Below, piece after piece: positions 63,905 through 64,000 of a stretch of DNA of 64,000 nt; within the stretch, counting starts at the first letter, position 1, and each line of letters starts with the position of its first letter. Below the pieces are notes generated by a model, which worked only from the letters and a program-made list of their open reading frames with translations, had not been told where the DNA came from and made no database searches. The position numbers were made by a program, and so were the translations under genes. Source of the stretch: Skermanella sp. TT6 (lineage in GTDB: Bacteria; Pseudomonadota; Alphaproteobacteria; Azospirillales; Azospirillaceae); assembly GCF_016653635.2 (NCBI RefSeq), contig NZ_CP067420.1, positions 5,234,001 through 5,298,000 of the forward strand. Reading direction: 5' to 3'.

Positions 63905-64000
63905 TGACATTTCCGGCCTTACCCCCGGGGGTCGGCCCCCGCTCCGCCGACCGGCACCCCGCCTACCGGTCCACCACCACGTCGCTGGTCGGCTTGGAGC
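63891..64000 (+). CDS. Possible second small ORF with the same N-terminus, cut by window end
   Basis: ATG 63891 has GGAG 9 bases upstream and overlaps the preceding ORF end by 14 bp. The product begins TTNDDISGLTPGGRPP, matching the start of the previous ORF (TDHDIRGLTPG). After that the sequence is Pro/Arg/His-rich, and an opposite-strand frame may be the real coding strand there. It is a duplication of the start region at least; translation is uncertain. Confidence 0.25.
   Translation, partial: MTTNDDISGLTPGGRPPLRRPAPRLPVHHHVAGRLG
63963..64000 (-). CDS. Possible C-terminus of a gene entering from the right
   Basis: On the minus strand the last bases read SKPTSDVVVDR followed by TAG (63963-63965), with G or C at every third codon position, as in real genes of this genome. 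Only about twelve codons are inside the window, so neither gene identity nor certainty is possible. Confidence 0.3.
   Translation of the reverse strand, partial: SKPTSDVVVDR

Overview
The window is GC-rich DNA that reads as a chromosome segment of an alphaproteobacterium of the Rhodospirillales/Azospirillaceae type (Azospirillum or Skermanella-like). This placement is inferred from gene content: a ChvG/ChvI two-component system next to ATP-dependent pckA, an ispH/thrB/rnhA neighbourhood, choline-sulfatase with its LysR regulator, a HugZ-type protein, and many GTG/TTG starts with GGAG/AGGAGG ribosome binding sites. No phage, plasmid replication or CRISPR genes were seen.

Layout. 0-9.7 kb: the end of a chemoreceptor, a MarR regulator, a glutamine-amidotransferase-like hydrolase, an orphan FlgC-like rod protein, then chvG-chvI (minus) facing hugZ-like and pckA (plus). 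A terminator follows pckA, then a decayed PIN-toxin start next to an intact antitoxin, and a small lipoprotein. 9.7-14.8 kb: infC (probable ATA start), thrS, a GT4 glycosyltransferase and an alpha/beta hydrolase. 14.9-20.7 kb: tRNA-Ser(GGA), a LysR/EamA-exporter divergent pair, an unknown protein, and a copper P-type ATPase behind a CueR-type operator. 20.5-24.7 kb: palindromic repeats and a MITE-like element, cysE, a cation efflux protein, metY with a structured leader, and an unknown protein. 24.8-26.7 kb: a group II intron whose reverse transcriptase is frameshifted.

26.8-39.5 kb is the metabolic section. It holds an SsuABC/TauABC-like ABC transporter with a TauD-family dioxygenase, a PRISE-type SDR, an Rrf2 regulator with an SLC13-type permease, a LysE exporter, an RlpA-like protein, and a three-gene dehydrogenase/beta-keto acid cleavage operon divergent from its GntR regulator. 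39.6-43.1 kb encodes an unusual 1166-residue flavin/iron-sulfur fusion oxidoreductase. 44-49 kb is ispH...thrB-rnhA, split by about 2.6 kb containing a hypothetical gene, a frameshifted CBS pseudogene, a palindromic repeat and an Rpn-type nuclease.

49-64 kb: a porin, a peptidoglycan-binding protein, an AAE-type exchanger, a lipoprotein esterase/DUF4142 pair, a Cache-PAS histidine kinase with a single-domain response regulator, choline sulfate genes (choX-like, betC, LysR), a gene-free repeat island carrying the second MITE copy, a membrane-anchored DUF2264 protein, and a small ORF at the right edge.

The most interesting non-coding content is the set of repeats. Two copies of a MITE-like element with ACCCGATC termini lie 41 kb apart. 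A second palindromic family occurs at 20.5 and 46.1 kb. An 18-bp perfect inverted repeat and a duplicated 19-nt motif flank one MITE copy. The group II intron is bordered by repeat fragments. The best protein candidate for an undescribed activity is the fusion oxidoreductase.
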